Assembly (NCBI GenBank): GCA_023014365.1
Contig: JAEBUN010000037.1
Location: 341,289-405,288 of the forward strand
Source of the DNA: Lepiota brunneoincarnata
Lineage: Eukaryota; Basidiomycota; Agaricomycetes; Agaricales; Agaricaceae
Reading direction: 5' to 3'
DNA length: 64,000 nucleotides
Shown here piece by piece: positions 46,630-57,682 of the stretch. The notes beneath the pieces are model-generated. The model searched no databases, was not told the DNA's origin, and saw only the letters and a program-made list of their open reading frames with translations. The translations under genes were made by a program, and so were the position numbers. Numbering within the stretch: the first letter of the stretch is position 1; each line of letters opens with the position of its first letter.

Positions 46630-47230
46630 ATTACCTTTGGTGAAGCTGGAGTTCAGCATGCGGTGGGCGGCAGGGTCAAACACACCGTGTCATCGAAACT
46701 TTACATGCAGCTTAATAGAGTCCAAAGCACCAATGCTTCGTAGGCGGCTAAGCTACTAACTTTAAAGTATCGAGAGCGCCCGTCTGTGGGTTTTTTGAGA
46801 TTGAGTAAGGGCCGATATGCCAAAAGTGGCCTCGCGTGGACCTTGTCTAGGCAACGGCAACCCGTGATCAATACATTAAGTAGCGCCTCCACGGTCCACC
46901 TTCCGTGCGCCCTCTCATAACGCGCGAGGATGTCTTTGTAGCTGAAAGAAGGCATTGCCATGAAAGTCATATCCATACTGAACTATCTAGCAGTGGATTG
47001 TTGGAACCAGACAAAAATGCTTTCCAATGGCGGCAGTCGGACAAATTGCTGGAGCGCTTTACGGGAACATGTCAATCTGACTATATGATATGTCTTAGCG
47101 GACGGACCAAATGCCAATATCAAGGTCTTGGACATCACTGACCATGGGGTCTTTTACGGTCTTCCAATCGATCTTGGGGAACATGCATTGCGGCAACATA
47201 TGATAAGTATGGAGCAGTTCCATTCAATTT
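46630..47230 (+). pseudogene. Ectodomain family, relic D
   Basis: On the plus strand 47110-47210 reads VLDITDHGVFYGLPIDLGEH, close to the VTDHGGFFGLPD block of copy C and the TDRGGFSNLT block of copy A; just upstream NVNLTI corresponds to TNLTVDY. Near 46650 FSMRWAAG may match FSMQYRRF. Stops and frame changes lie between, and no membrane segments are found. Only a fragment of this family is left here, next to intact copies A and B. Confidence 0.55.
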
Positions 47231-48449
47231 GAAGTTCTCACGTCAATGAGTGCCAACTCACGACCTCTAACACAGAGAAGACTACCACCACCAATTTGCA
47301 CCAACACGCACGACCATGGGCGTCGGAGGATAAGAGGCTATGTTGCCGTATAACCTTGGGCCCAAGGACACTAGCGTAGCCAGCCAGCGGGGAGATGCCA
47401 TTCCTATTACGCGCATTATTACTCAGGGGGGGTGTTGGGCCATCGGGTTCTCGGCCTGAGATACACCTCCTAAGGTTTGCTCTCCTCACGGCAGGGAGCG
47501 CCGTCCAATGTGGCTCCGGGCCATTCGTCACTCATGAGCGCCCGAAGTCGTCCGTTCAGCCCCCGCAACACGTTTACGATCGGTTTGTTCCTATTGATCG
47601 TTCCGTCGTACATGACCAAGAAACCCATCTCCGTGCCCATTCAGATACTTGCGAAGGACCAGTCAAAGGCATTGACGAGCCAGCGGCATGGTTGGCGGGA
47701 TTTACGAGGAGTGATGTAGGTTAGAAGAGAATTAGATTGTCGTAAGGGAAGGATGCGAGCCCGTTGTTGAGGAAGTGAGTCCCTTGGATGCGTTGTGTAA
47801 GACGAAGCCCTAATCCACCCAGGCAGCAGAGCAGAACATCGATTCCTTAGTCGCCAGAGATCCCCGTCGGTGTATTCTGCATCTACCTCTGAAGCTTTGT
47901 TGTGCGCTGATATTGGATGCTGGCCCTCGGGAACCTACAAAATCAAGTGGAGAGGACAGGGGAATTCTAGTCCGAACGGAAATTCGAGTGTGAGCTAGTT
48001 AATGCTCGGCGAGTTAGCGAGAGGGAAATTGCCAAAGGAGAGAGAGATGGTACTCAACTGCGAGTAATGGCATGGGCACTGGAACAATCGACAGGACTCG
48101 TATGACTCAGCCCGTCTCCTGTGCAGTCCAAATTTCATGTCCTGACCTGGATCCCCCGATGGTCCCGTGAAAATTTTGAAGCTACTGCCCTGCGATACGT
48201 ACGTCCCTGACTGCGGTTAATCTCAGCATTCCCAGTGAAATGCGCTCTGGAACAGAATATTGACCAGGCCCTCCACAAAGCCTGCGAAAGCACGTACACG
48301 AATGCGCCATTGTCGGCCTTCTGTCTTACCCCAGAGTTGTGTTTTTGGCAGACGTCGATGAGGTATGACTCAGGAACATGCTCGGAGGGGTGGAATTACC
48401 GTATTTCCTGTCACTATTTCAAAGTTTGATAACTATGAGTGGGTCATAG
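47231..48449. other. Uncharacterised region, no supported gene
   Basis: Overlapping frames on both strands at 47238-47724 have no motif I can identify. The rest to 48449 is without coding signal. It may include decayed remains of relic D. Confidence 0.4.
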
Positions 48450-50678
48450 CTAGCTACCATTCCGATTCAAATCCAATGTCACCAGAGTCTTTCCAACTGT
48501 GTCCGCCCACCTAGCCTTCTCAGGCCGGCCCCCTGGCGCATCCCCGTCAACGTTATCAGGCCACGAGCCGGAATCGGGCGGCGGAGTGTTCGAACCTGCT
48601 CCGAAGACAATGGGGACCCTAACATCCCCCAGTCCCTGCGGTCCCTGGCCTTGGACTCGTAGCGCTGAACTCCCAACAACAATTCGCCCAATGGATGCGT
48701 GATTCAGCACCTTCCGTATATAACCAACTGCAAGCGCCCGAGTAGCCAGGAGGGCCACCGCGACAACGAACGCAGGAGCCCATATAGCCAATAAGATGAA
48801 CCCGGGAATTGCGAACCTGAAATCGTAGGAAAGTGATTTCCGGTAAGGGGCCACAAACAAAGTTGGACTGGTGTCGGTCCCGACGACAATATTGGCCATA
48901 ATATCTGTCCATACGAGGTTTCGGACCGAGGCGGGACCAGAAATAGAGTCATTTCGAATAATGCGTTGAAGTTTCGCTCTTAGGGCGTAGTCGTCCCGCC
49001 CTGAGTAATCCAGGAGGAATGCCTGGACAGCGAGAACGGTCAAGGTCTCGATGACCGAATACATGTTGAGCCAGACATATCCATATGCGCTTAGGGGCTG
49101 ACCCTGAGGGAGTCCGTCGAGGAGATTATCAAAGAGTGTAGATCGGCCTGCGGGGAGGTAGAGATAATCACTGCGGATTGTCGAGAGAGACGGATCGTTC
49201 TCGAACCTATCATCCACACGCCCCCATATCAGATCAGCATCTCCTATTCCCAAGTTTTCGATGCCCCAGAGGATAGAGGGATTGGAGAGCTGTCGGGTGA
49301 TATTTAGACCCTGAAGACTGGAGGTATCGTTCATCGAGAATGTGGTATATTGAATACTGGCGCGTGTGGCACTGGCACAGGCGTATATTCCCTGGCTCCA
49401 ACTCGAACCAAAGTCAAAATCGTCTGAATCCCCACCATCCGTGCGCACGGGAGGTCCGAGTAGAATGCCACATGCCACCTGAATCTTTGATGCGTCTGGA
49501 ATATCTGTTTTGCTGTATCCTGTGCACAAAACATCCAGACTGCGCTCGTCGGTGAAATTCAAGTAGTTCAGACGTAAGTTTGTGACCCTGTTGTTTGCGA
49601 CGCCGTCCTCGAGATGACTCTCAGATTGGAGTTGATTCGAGCTCGGAACAGGATGAGATTGACCATAGAGGGAGGACTCTCGTGTGATGTTGAGGATTTC
49701 CATGACAGCCAAGTTGCTGTAAACGGCGCCCTTGTATGCGCGCAGGCGAAGGTCGATGTCCTGACCAGCAGAATAATTTATTGGAAGGGGATCACGTGTG
49801 AGGTTGGAAAAGCCCCCACGGTCGGTGATGGTGATTTCGTCAATGAAGCTGGCCGACACTTCATTCGCGACATAGTCCAATGTGAGATTGGTATCGACAC
49901 ATTCTGTAACGGGTTCTAGCCATAGAATGTCCGAGCTCCAGACACCGCCTTCTAGGTTGTTCGGGACCGATTGGTTCCAAAACCCGATTCCAGGATGGTA
50001 TGATGACATGTCCACGATGAGGCTTTCGACCATGAAAATATTATCATGTGTCGATATCAGCGATTGGATAGAACCCAGAAGGCTAGTACTGAGAGGGTGG
50101 AGCAGACCGTTACTAGTAAAGCGACGATACTGCATGGAAAAAAGACCATGGGGTGTGCTGTTGAATATTTCAACAGTAGAAGGTAGATATTGAACAGTGT
50201 TCGCATTTTCTGTATCCAGGCAAACACCTCCAATCCTGCACTTTGATCGCCCGTATTGAAAATCACCGCGGTTGGAACTTGTCGCACGGGCAAACACAGA
50301 CGTGTCAGGAATATACTTGGATCCCACACGTTGGTAGCCCGAAGGCAGGAGGGGTCCGTTGCGAAGCCCCAGTGGAAGGGTGACACTTGCAATCGGAATG
50401 AGAATTTCAGTTATCAGGGTCAAGTATGAGATCATTGAGACGGTGCTGTCTGTTGATTCGCCTGAGCTTGAGTCTGAGCGGAGAATGGTTGGCCACATGG
50501 ATGCGTGTAGGGCCTTGCTAATGGAGCTCCATGAAAGGGCTGAATGCGTTTTGCGCATGAAGAAGACCAGAACGATGACCAGCGACAGAGAGAGTGTGAT
50601 TTGGATGAAGAAGGTAACCGCATTGATTATTGTGGCTGCCTCAGCAACTGAAACTTTGGATGCAATGATAAGTGTCAT
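48450..50678 (-). CDS. Ectodomain membrane protein, copy A (intact)
   Basis: A single open frame of 742 codons. Near the N-terminus is a membrane segment (residues 15-45, INAVTFFIQITLSLSLVIVL), then a second hydrophobic stretch (about 95-125, TLITEILIPIASVTLPLGL), a long region with many N-x-S/T sites and paired cysteines, and a C-terminal membrane helix (about 620-650, FAIPGFILLAIWAPAFVVAV) followed by a basic, Pro/Gly-rich tail. Family blocks: FSMQYRRF, TECVDTNLTLDYV, GSSWSQGIYACASATRAS, GRVDDRFENDPSL, NLVWTDIMANIVVGTDTS, GRIVVGSSALRVQG. I do not recognise the family. It is probably a glycosylated surface protein. It points away from copy B; a 5' UTR intron with acceptor TTTCGCAG lies just before the ATG. 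Confidence 0.85.
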   Translation of the reverse strand: MTLIIASKVSVAEAATIINAVTFFIQITLSLSLVIVLVFFMRKTHSALSWSSISKALHASMWPTILRSDSSSGESTDSTVSMISYLTLITEILIPIASVTLPLGLRNGPLLPSGYQRVGSKYIPDTSVFARATSSNRGDFQYGRSKCRIGGVCLDTENANTVQYLPSTVEIFNSTPHGLFSMQYRRFTSNGLLHPLSTSLLGSIQSLISTHDNIFMVESLIVDMSSYHPGIGFWNQSVPNNLEGGVWSSDILWLEPVTECVDTNLTLDYVANEVSASFIDEITITDRGGFSNLTRDPLPINYSAGQDIDLRLRAYKGAVYSNLAVMEILNITRESSLYGQSHPVPSSNQLQSESHLEDGVANNRVTNLRLNYLNFTDERSLDVLCTGYSKTDIPDASKIQVACGILLGPPVRTDGGDSDDFDFGSSWSQGIYACASATRASIQYTTFSMNDTSSLQGLNITRQLSNPSILWGIENLGIGDADLIWGRVDDRFENDPSLSTIRSDYLYLPAGRSTLFDNLLDGLPQGQPLSAYGYVWLNMYSVIETLTVLAVQAFLLDYSGRDDYALRAKLQRIIRNDSISGPASVRNLVWTDIMANIVVGTDTSPTLFVAPYRKSLSYDFRFAIPGFILLAIWAPAFVVAVALLATRALAVGYIRKVLNHASIGRIVVGSSALRVQGQGPQGLGDVRVPIVFGAGSNTPPPDSGSWPDNVDGDAPGGRPEKARWADTVGKTLVTLDLNRNGS

Positions 50679-50689
50679 AACTGCGAAAT

Positions 50690-50800
50690 ACCCTTAACAT
50701 CTATGTGGGTATATAGCAGCAGGTACTCACTTGCAGAAGTAGCTGACTAGCCCAGGAGCTAAGAGAACATGATGGTCTTGCACTTTATATATACATAACA
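50690..50800 (-). promoter_or_regulatory. Conserved promoter/5' UTR block of copy A
   Basis: TATATAAAGT (about 50783-50794, minus strand) is a TATA box candidate. Downstream the block GCTCCTGGGCTAGTCAGC and ACTTCTGCAAGTGAGTAC matches the upstream region of copy B, including a GTGAGT splice donor, consistent with a shared 5' UTR intron. Confidence 0.6.
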
Positions 50801-51589
50801 ACTTCGGCCACAAGGTCCGCACCTGATCAACCAGTGAGAAGGTCACTGAACGATGAATCTGTCAAACATTCACTGCCAACTTCTCCCATCATCACCGTTT
50901 GTGTCCACTACGATGCTGCTTATAATCACACAGCACCGGTCATGGCCACGTTCCCACACAGCGCCACGACCTTTGGGCCTTATGATGTATATATGGGTAC
51001 CACAGCCGCCTGGGTTGTGCAAACCACCAGCACAGGACGAATTATATTCATTGTAGGATGCTGAGGAGGAGGAGGCACATCGTATGTATATACCAAAATG
51101 GTAATAGAATCTGCCTTGCTGAGAACGGATGGAAGATGCTGAGAAAGAAACAGGGTATGGACATAGGAATATGAGTGATAAAAATAGACCCTTAAGCCTA
51201 ATCTATGCCTTTGCCCCGTATTATCATGATGACATTGTCTTCAGTGTTATGCAGTTCTGCATCATGCACCTCTTCAGCCTTAACTCTTATGTCGAGCTGA
51301 TCGTTTGAGTGTAACACACATCAGCATACGCGTGCTAGGCTGGTTTATGCTGTGAACGTTGATTTGGGTGACATTTTAAGAGCGTATCTGCATCAGGTGA
51401 GCTATGATTCCCGTCCTGTGCATGTGAAAATGATCAGTACTGTGAAGTACCTAGATGATTATCCGAATTCGATGCCCAAAATAGAACCAATTTCACATCA
51501 ACGATGAATACAGTGTGTGAAGCGCCTGAGAAATTCGATGTCCTTCCCACTACATAGTTGGTGAGCCTGCGACTTTAACCGGAATTATC
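50801..51589. other. Intergenic region between divergent copies A and B
   Basis: No credible coding frame. Contains AT-rich and CAC-rich stretches. It must hold upstream control DNA for both genes, but I recognise no motif other than the two promoter blocks at its ends. Confidence 0.5.
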
Positions 51590-51711
51590 GTGCATTTAAA
51601 GGGAACTCCGGTGTGATACTATCTTCTTCGGCTCCCAGGCTAGCCAGCCACTTCTGCAGGTGAGTGCTCACCGTTTTGCATCGGAACATGTACTAAGAGA
51701 CTCCAGTAGCC
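51590..51711 (+). promoter_or_regulatory. Conserved promoter/5' UTR block of copy B
   Basis: GCATTTAAAGG (about 51590) is TATA-like. GGCTCCCAGGCTAGCCAGCC and ACTTCTGCAGGTGAGTGC match the copy A block, and CTCCAG/TAG acceptors occur just before ATGGCA at 51712, so the same 5' UTR intron is likely. Confidence 0.6.
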
Positions 51712-53916
51712 ATGGCATTTATTATATCCCAGATATCAGTTGCCGGGGCGGCTACAATAATTAATGCCACGACTTTCTTTGTGCAAATCACACTCTCCCT
51801 GTCGTTGGTCGTCATTTTGATATTCTTCATGCGAAAAGCACATGCCGCTCTTTCATGGAGCTCCATTAGCAGAACAATGCACTCATCCATGTGGCCAATC
51901 ATCCTTCGCGCAGATTCCAGTTCGAGCGAATCAGCGGATGCCATAGTCCCGTTGATTTCACGCTTGACCCTGATAACTGCAATGCTCATTCCAATCGTCG
52001 GAGTCACCCTTCCGCTAGGGCTCCATGAGGGCCCCCTTTTGTCTTCGGGTTACCGATTAATGGGATCCAAGTATATCCGTGATACGTCTCCACTCGCCGA
52101 TGCGACGAGTTCCAACCGTGGTGCTTTCCGGTACGGGAGATTAATAAATGACCCCGATCCAGCAACCGCTCTGGGCTTGGACCACCCTATTTCAAGGTTC
52201 ATTGGATATACGCCCTCAACTGTTGAAATGTTCAACAGCACGCCCCACAATCTTTTTTCCATGCAATATCGGCGTTTTACGAATGTTGTTCCATCTCCTT
52301 ACCCCACCGAGGGCATAATCAGTTCTATCGAATCGCTAATATCGACGCATGATGATATATTCATGGTTGAAGGTCTCATAGTGGACATGTCGTCAGACCA
52401 TTCTGGAATCGGGTTTTGGAACCAATCAGTCCCGAACAACCCAGAGGGTGGTGTCTGGACCTCGGATGTTCTGTGGCTAGAACCCGTTACGGAATGTGTA
52501 GACACCAACCTCACCTTGGACTATGTGGCGGCTCTCCTTATCGATAAATTCAGTATGACAGATGGCGGGGGCTTTTCTGGCCTCACACGCGATACCCTCC
52601 CCATAAATTATTCTGCTGGTCAGGACACTGACCTCCGACAGCGCGCATACAAGGCCGCTGTTTACAGCAACTTGGCTGTCATGGAGATCTTCAACATCAC
52701 TCGAGGGTCCTCTTCCTATGGCCAATCACATCCATTTCCGACGGGCGTGGAATCTGAGCTCCGGTTTGAGAGTCATTTCGACGGTGGTGCCGCAGGAAAT
52801 AGAATCACAAGTTTGAGCCTGAACTACTTGAACTTCACCGCCAGGAGTAGTTTGGATTCTTTGTGCACGGGGTACAACAAAACAGACGTTGCCGACGCGT
52901 CAAGGATTCAGGTGGCATGTGGCATTCTACTCGGACCTCCTATGCGCAGGGATGGTGGAGATCCAGACAATTTTGACTTTGGCTCAAGTTGGAGCCAGGG
53001 AATATATGCCTGTGCCAGTGCCACACGCGCCAGCATCCAAAGTGTTACGTTCTCGATGAACGATACATCCACTCTCCGAGGCGTAAATATTACCCGACAG
53101 CTATCCAATTCCTCTGTCCTCTGGGGTATCGAGAAATCGCAAATGACGATCGGAGAGGTTGACTTGGTATGGGGGCGAGTGGATGATAGATTCGAGAATG
53201 ATCCGTCTCTGTTGACGGTCCGCAGTGATTATCTCTACCTCCCTGCCGGTGTATCAGGACCATTTTCCCCCTTTGACGAGCTTCCTGCAGGTCAGCCTCT
53301 AAGCTCACCTGGTCTTGCCTGGGTTGGCGTATATGACCCCGCCGAAATTTCATCTATCTCAGGGATTCCGCTCCTCCTGGATTACTCCGGGGGTACCAAC
53401 CTCGCCTTGAAGATGAAGCTTCAGGGTATTATTCAAAACAACAATGTTGCTGGCCCTGCTTCAGTGCGCAACTTGGTATGGACAGACATCATGGCTAACA
53501 TCGTTGTTGGGACCGACACCAATACAACGTTACTCGTGGCCCCTTATCAGAGGTCACTCGCCTACGATGTCAAGTATGCGATTCCTGGGTTCATCTTATT
53601 GGCAATATGGGCTCCCGCATTTGTCGTCGCGGTGGTTCTTATTGCAACCCGAATGCTCACTTTCCGGTTTCTACTACGGGTACTCAACCACACGTCTGTT
53701 GGACGAGTTGTTGTTGGGAGTTCAGCACTACGAGTTGAGGGACAGCAACTTGGGGAGCTGTGTCTGGATTGGGTTCGAACATCCCACTGGACGCACCCGC
53801 GGATGTCCAATGGCGAAAACTCGCTCGGCGACAAGCCTGAGAAGGAGAAGGTGGGCGGACACGGTTGGGGCTACTCTAGTAGTGTTAGAATTGGACCGAA
53901 AGAATGGCCGCTCTAG
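51712..53916 (+). CDS. Ectodomain membrane protein, copy B
   Basis: A 734-codon open frame, starting MAFIISQISVAGAATIINAT. The domain order equals copy A: N-terminal membrane helix (TFFVQITLSLSLVVILIFFM), second hydrophobic segment, glycosylated ectodomain with FSMQYRRF, TECVDTNLTLDYV, GSSWSQGIYACASATRAS and GRVDDRFENDPSL, and a C-terminal helix (YAIPGFILLAIWAPAFVVAV). In the tail an extra base near 53849 replaces the RWADTVGATLVVLELD ending expected from copies A and C by an unrelated one; the expected ending is present in the next frame and stops at 53920. Role unknown. Divergent from copy A with matching promoter blocks. Confidence 0.83.
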   Translation: MAFIISQISVAGAATIINATTFFVQITLSLSLVVILIFFMRKAHAALSWSSISRTMHSSMWPIILRADSSSSESADAIVPLISRLTLITAMLIPIVGVTLPLGLHEGPLLSSGYRLMGSKYIRDTSPLADATSSNRGAFRYGRLINDPDPATALGLDHPISRFIGYTPSTVEMFNSTPHNLFSMQYRRFTNVVPSPYPTEGIISSIESLISTHDDIFMVEGLIVDMSSDHSGIGFWNQSVPNNPEGGVWTSDVLWLEPVTECVDTNLTLDYVAALLIDKFSMTDGGGFSGLTRDTLPINYSAGQDTDLRQRAYKAAVYSNLAVMEIFNITRGSSSYGQSHPFPTGVESELRFESHFDGGAAGNRITSLSLNYLNFTARSSLDSLCTGYNKTDVADASRIQVACGILLGPPMRRDGGDPDNFDFGSSWSQGIYACASATRASIQSVTFSMNDTSTLRGVNITRQLSNSSVLWGIEKSQMTIGEVDLVWGRVDDRFENDPSLLTVRSDYLYLPAGVSGPFSPFDELPAGQPLSSPGLAWVGVYDPAEISSISGIPLLLDYSGGTNLALKMKLQGIIQNNNVAGPASVRNLVWTDIMANIVVGTDTNTTLLVAPYQRSLAYDVKYAIPGFILLAIWAPAFVVAVVLIATRMLTFRFLLRVLNHTSVGRVVVGSSALRVEGQQLGELCLDWVRTSHWTHPRMSNGENSLGDKPEKEKVGGHGWGYSSSVRIGPKEWPL

Positions 53917-53920
53917 TTAG

Positions 53921-54405
53921 GAATCTTCAACCCGGGCTGATGGGGTAGACATCTCCTAGTGGTGTTGAAATTGGACCGCAAGGCATAGCTAGGAAATTTA
54001 ACCTAATGCCAATCTCATTTATGTTTTGGATAAATTAAACTCATCTTGACGCAAGCAGGTATTTACCCGACAGGAAGCTTGGCAGTGTTTGGGTGAGTGG
54101 AATATGGGATTGTGACAGCTACATAGAGTGACAGAAAGTGACATTCGTCCACTTTGTTGTTCATACTCCCTCAAATTCTTTCCTTCAAAATACCCGGAGA
54201 ACATATAGAGCAAGTAAAAGAAGGTATCTACCAAGAATTATAACGATTGAGCCAGGATAGAGCGAGATAGAAGTCATTCTTCGCGGAGCCTTCGCTATTA
54301 CTTAGTTGCGACGAGATCCCTGTTCGGCCATCACCAATGCCATCAATCTGGCCGGAGAACGCCGGCGCATGTTTGGTTCCACCAACGCGCTCGGCAGCAA
54401 CAAGC
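53921..54405. other. Intergenic between copy B and MetRS
   Basis: A 40-bp segment near 53950-53990 (TAGTGGTGTTGAAATTGGACCG) repeats the end of copy B (TAGTGTTAGAATTGGACCG at 53880), a small local duplication. Nothing else is evident; the MetRS promoter should be here. The same frame as MetRS is open from 54337, so an earlier Met is possible. Confidence 0.5.
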
Positions 54406-56382
54406 ATGTGGGCGGGCGCTGTACGATGTCGCCGTCCTCTCATAATTTTTGTCCGTTGGTCTCATAGCACGGCAGACGTCAAGCCATACTACGTGACCAC
54501 ACCTATATTCTACCCGAATGCTGGTCAGCAACCCCTTCTATTTTCCTCGGCTAAAACTGATCCTCGTTGTTATACCCAGCGCCCCATATTGGCCATCTGC
54601 ATTCCCTCGTTACAGGAGACATTTTCGCCCGCTATAATCGCATAGCACAACCAACGAAGGTCGTACACTATCTCACTGGGACCGATGAACACGGTTTGAA
54701 GATTCAGAGAGCCGCGGCTGCTGCCTGGAAAGCCCCCACCTGACTTTTGTGATGAGTTGAGCCAGAAATTCAGGGTGTGTATGTCAATGGCACTTACATG
54801 CCGGTCGAGCCTGCTAATTTGACTTTCAGGCGTTGTCTGAAGCCGCTCACATCCACTCCACCACCTTCTCTCGAACATCGGATTCGAAACATCACAAAGC
54901 GGTCGAACGGGTCTGGAACGCATTGAAGGCCAAACGTTTGATCCACAAGACCACGTATTCGGGATGGTACTCGGTCACAGACGAATGTTTCTATACACCC
55001 GTTCAGGTCGTTTCTGCACCGACTCCCGATAATCCAGACGCGCACATTTCGATCTCTACCGGATCCGCGGTAGAATGGCATTCGGAAGAAAACTACGTTT
55101 TTCGTCTTGGTGCATTTCGCCAGCAACTTCTTCAACATTATCTAAAACACCCGGATGCAATCTATCCTCATCAATATCATGCTGACATTGTGCAGAGTTT
55201 GCGGGAGGGGCTGGAAGAAGACGCTGGAGAGGGTTTGGATGAGCTGAGCATTTCAAGACCGAGGGAACGGCTGAGCTGGGGTGTACAGGTGCCAGGAGAC
55301 AAGTCTCAAACGGTTTATGTGTGGTTTGACGCGCTTTTAGTGTACCTCTCGGGTGTAGGGTACCCTGAGACTGTCGGAGCTGCGGGATACCCCGAACCCT
55401 GGCCGCCAAATCTGCAAGTGATTGGGAAGGATATTCTCAGGTTAGGCTTGTGGCTGCTTCCCCCGCCGCGTTTCTTCTCAAATTCAGACGTTCAGATTCC
55501 ATGCGATTTACTTACCTGCCATACTAATGGCACTTGGGTTTCCGTTATCCCGCCAGATACTTGCACATGCCCACTGGACCGTTGACCAGAAGAAGATGTC
55601 GAAGAGCGTTGGCAACGTTGCGGACCCATTTGAAGCCATAAGTGAATACGGTGTTGATATTGTGAGGTGGTACTTGGCTCGTGTGGGCGGCCGATGGCGC
55701 ACGGATGTTGGTAAGTCTTTTATTTCCCGTTCTCTGTCGCGCAATAAATCTTATACAACACGTAGATTGGTCCAAGCCTCAACTCGAGAAGCACAGCCGG
55801 GAAATCCAATCTATGCTAGGAAACTATTTCCTCCGAGTCACCTCACCCAAACTCGTTGCTCGTGCGGCGAGTGCTCCTCACTTTTCTCTCAAAAACCTTG
55901 AGGAAGCATTATGGGGCTAAGGAAGACGAGGTCAGCAAGGCTTTGTCCCATCTTGTTGAAATGCAACGCGAAACTCCCAGCAAAGTGAGACAGGAAATGG
56001 AGAACCTTGAAATTGCGGAGGCTTTGCAACATTTAGTTGAATTGATGCGAGTGGTGAGCGGGTTTCTTTATTTCCCTCTCATCAATTCATCGTAACACTG
56101 GTTTTTCAGGCGAATAAGACGCTCACAGATGTTGCCCCCTGGCAAAAGTCTACTCCGGTGGAGCTTGTATATGCCAGCTATACCATTGCTATCGAAACCC
56201 TACGTGTGTTAGGTATCTGCCTACAGCCCTTTATACCTGGAGCGGCGGAACAGCTGTTGGATGCACTTGGTGTGGATAGAGGGAGCGGGAGGACCTGGCG
56301 TGCTGCCGAGCTGGCTGGTGGTACGACGGAGGATGAGAAGGTGAAAGGTGTAGGTGAGGTCAAGAGTGTGCGGTTATTTTGA
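54406..56382 (+). CDS. MSM1: Mitochondrial methionyl-tRNA synthetase
   Basis: Charges mitochondrial initiator and elongator tRNA with methionine. Exons give VKPYYVTTPIFYPNA, then after an intron PHIGHLHSLVTGDIFARY (HIGH-type signature), HYLTGTDEHGLKIQRAA, the connective region, VYVWFDALLVYLSGVGYP, DILRFHAIYLPAILMALG across an intron, and KKMSKSVGNV (KMSKS loop). The anticodon-binding helical domain follows (GNYFLRVTSPKL, DVAPWQKSTP, QPFIPGAAEQLLDAL). The basic N-terminus (AVRCRRPLIIFVRWSHST) looks like a mitochondrial presequence; start chosen at the second in-frame Met (54406). One extra C in the CCCCC run near 54736 breaks the frame between WKAP and DFCDELSQKF. For an essential gene this suggests a sequence error. 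Stop TGA 56380-56382. Confidence 0.93.
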
Positions 56383-56511
56383 TGGCAGTGTAATATCGTC
56401 CAGCGGCCCTGGTTGTTTAAATTTATCAGGCTTCTTGAGCAGACCTCCCGAGCAGCCCCTGCGTTTACATGTCTGTACCAAGGAGGTTATGCAAGTAGCT
56501 TCATGAGTTTA

Positions 56512-57560
56512 TCAATGTACCGATAGAGTGAGTACCTGCGCAGAGTTCAGTCCGAGTCTCAATAGTTGGGGGTCTGATTCTGGGTCCTCTTGTGAATCTG
56601 CAAGATCACCAGGGGAAAGCTTCGGCATCCGAGAGAACTCAATATCCTCACGGTTGAAAAGAAGTTCCTGTAGTGCCGCAGCCCGGTGGAGGGGGTTTCT
56701 GATCGACTTACCAATTGAGCCCAACCCCCAGCCCTTCGCAGGATGTTCAATGCAGAAAATGACCCAAAATGTGGCCGGAAAATTGCCAGCTCGTACTGCA
56801 CGAACAATCGTCGGTGACTATTGGGTCACTTCTTTGGTGAGACATGCCAGTCGCAGCCTCAAACAAATGGATTCAGTAATAGTGCAGCAGTAGGTGTGTT
56901 TACGTGAATTTACCTGCAGTGTCAAAGGAGGAACCATTAGTATTGAAGAAAGTCAGAAAGCAAACGGTTATTGCGTACTGTATGTAAAAGGCACACGAAC
57001 CATGACTCGACTCTCGCAGCGCCTATAGGCTATGGCAAGGAGCGACCAAGACTGCAGCGAAGACCTTGATCCACCCAATTCCCGCGGTGATGATCAGCAT
57101 ATGGCTTCTCAACCATTCTCCTTGCCCGTTCCATCCGTCGCTTTCGTTACATACATAAATGATTCCGTGAGGCTCCTTGACATTTCCACTCATTCTTCTA
57201 ACCCTTCCTTTATGCTGTGTCCCACGATTGGGATGCGTACAATCCAGATCAACCACATCCTCTATATTCGAAAAGCCTATCTCAACCACCGGCGCATCCA
57301 TGGCGATAATAATCTGCATATTGAGATCCTCTACAAATAGTCCTCGTGTTTCGGTATTATGGTTAGAAAACCTTGGTGAATTATAAAGCCGTATTGATCC
57401 ATGAGGAGCCCGTGGATAAAAGTAGATGGAATCCGAAAAAGTGTCAATTGTGGCCTGCGACGACGGTTTGAGGATAGGAGCAAAGATACAAGCAATGAAG
57501 AAGGAGAGGCGTTAAAGCACTTGTTGATTGCATTGTTAGGCGCCACCAGGTGATAAGCCG
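56512..57560 (-). CDS. Hypothetical minus-strand gene, several exons
   Basis: Exon-like minus-strand pieces read FFIACIFAPILKP and DSIYFYPRAPHGSIRLYNSP near 57400, IIIAMDAPVVEIGFSNIEDV near 57290, VQYELAIFRPHFGSFSALNI near 56800, and after a GTAAGT intron LLFNREDIEFSRMPKLSPGD near 56650. They follow one direction with plausible splice sites. The first hydrophobic segment suggests a membrane anchor. I recognise no domain; exon joins are uncertain and it may be two genes or a relic. Confidence 0.35.
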
Positions 57561-57682
57561 GAACCGGCCATCAGTCGGAGTTCAACTTTGTAGCCTCCCA
57601 GTATGGCATCAGGAATAGGAGTCGGGCTACGAGGTCACGAAGAACGCTACACATACGTTTATCTGCTCCCCATCCATACACA

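Noticed and set aside
47238..47724. Frames on both strands near relic D, once considered a transposase
   Set aside because: No catalytic motif could be found and the frames contradict one another.
53765..53785. GGTTCGAAC resembling a tRNA B box
   Set aside because: It lies inside the coding frame of copy B and no A box or cloverleaf surrounds it.
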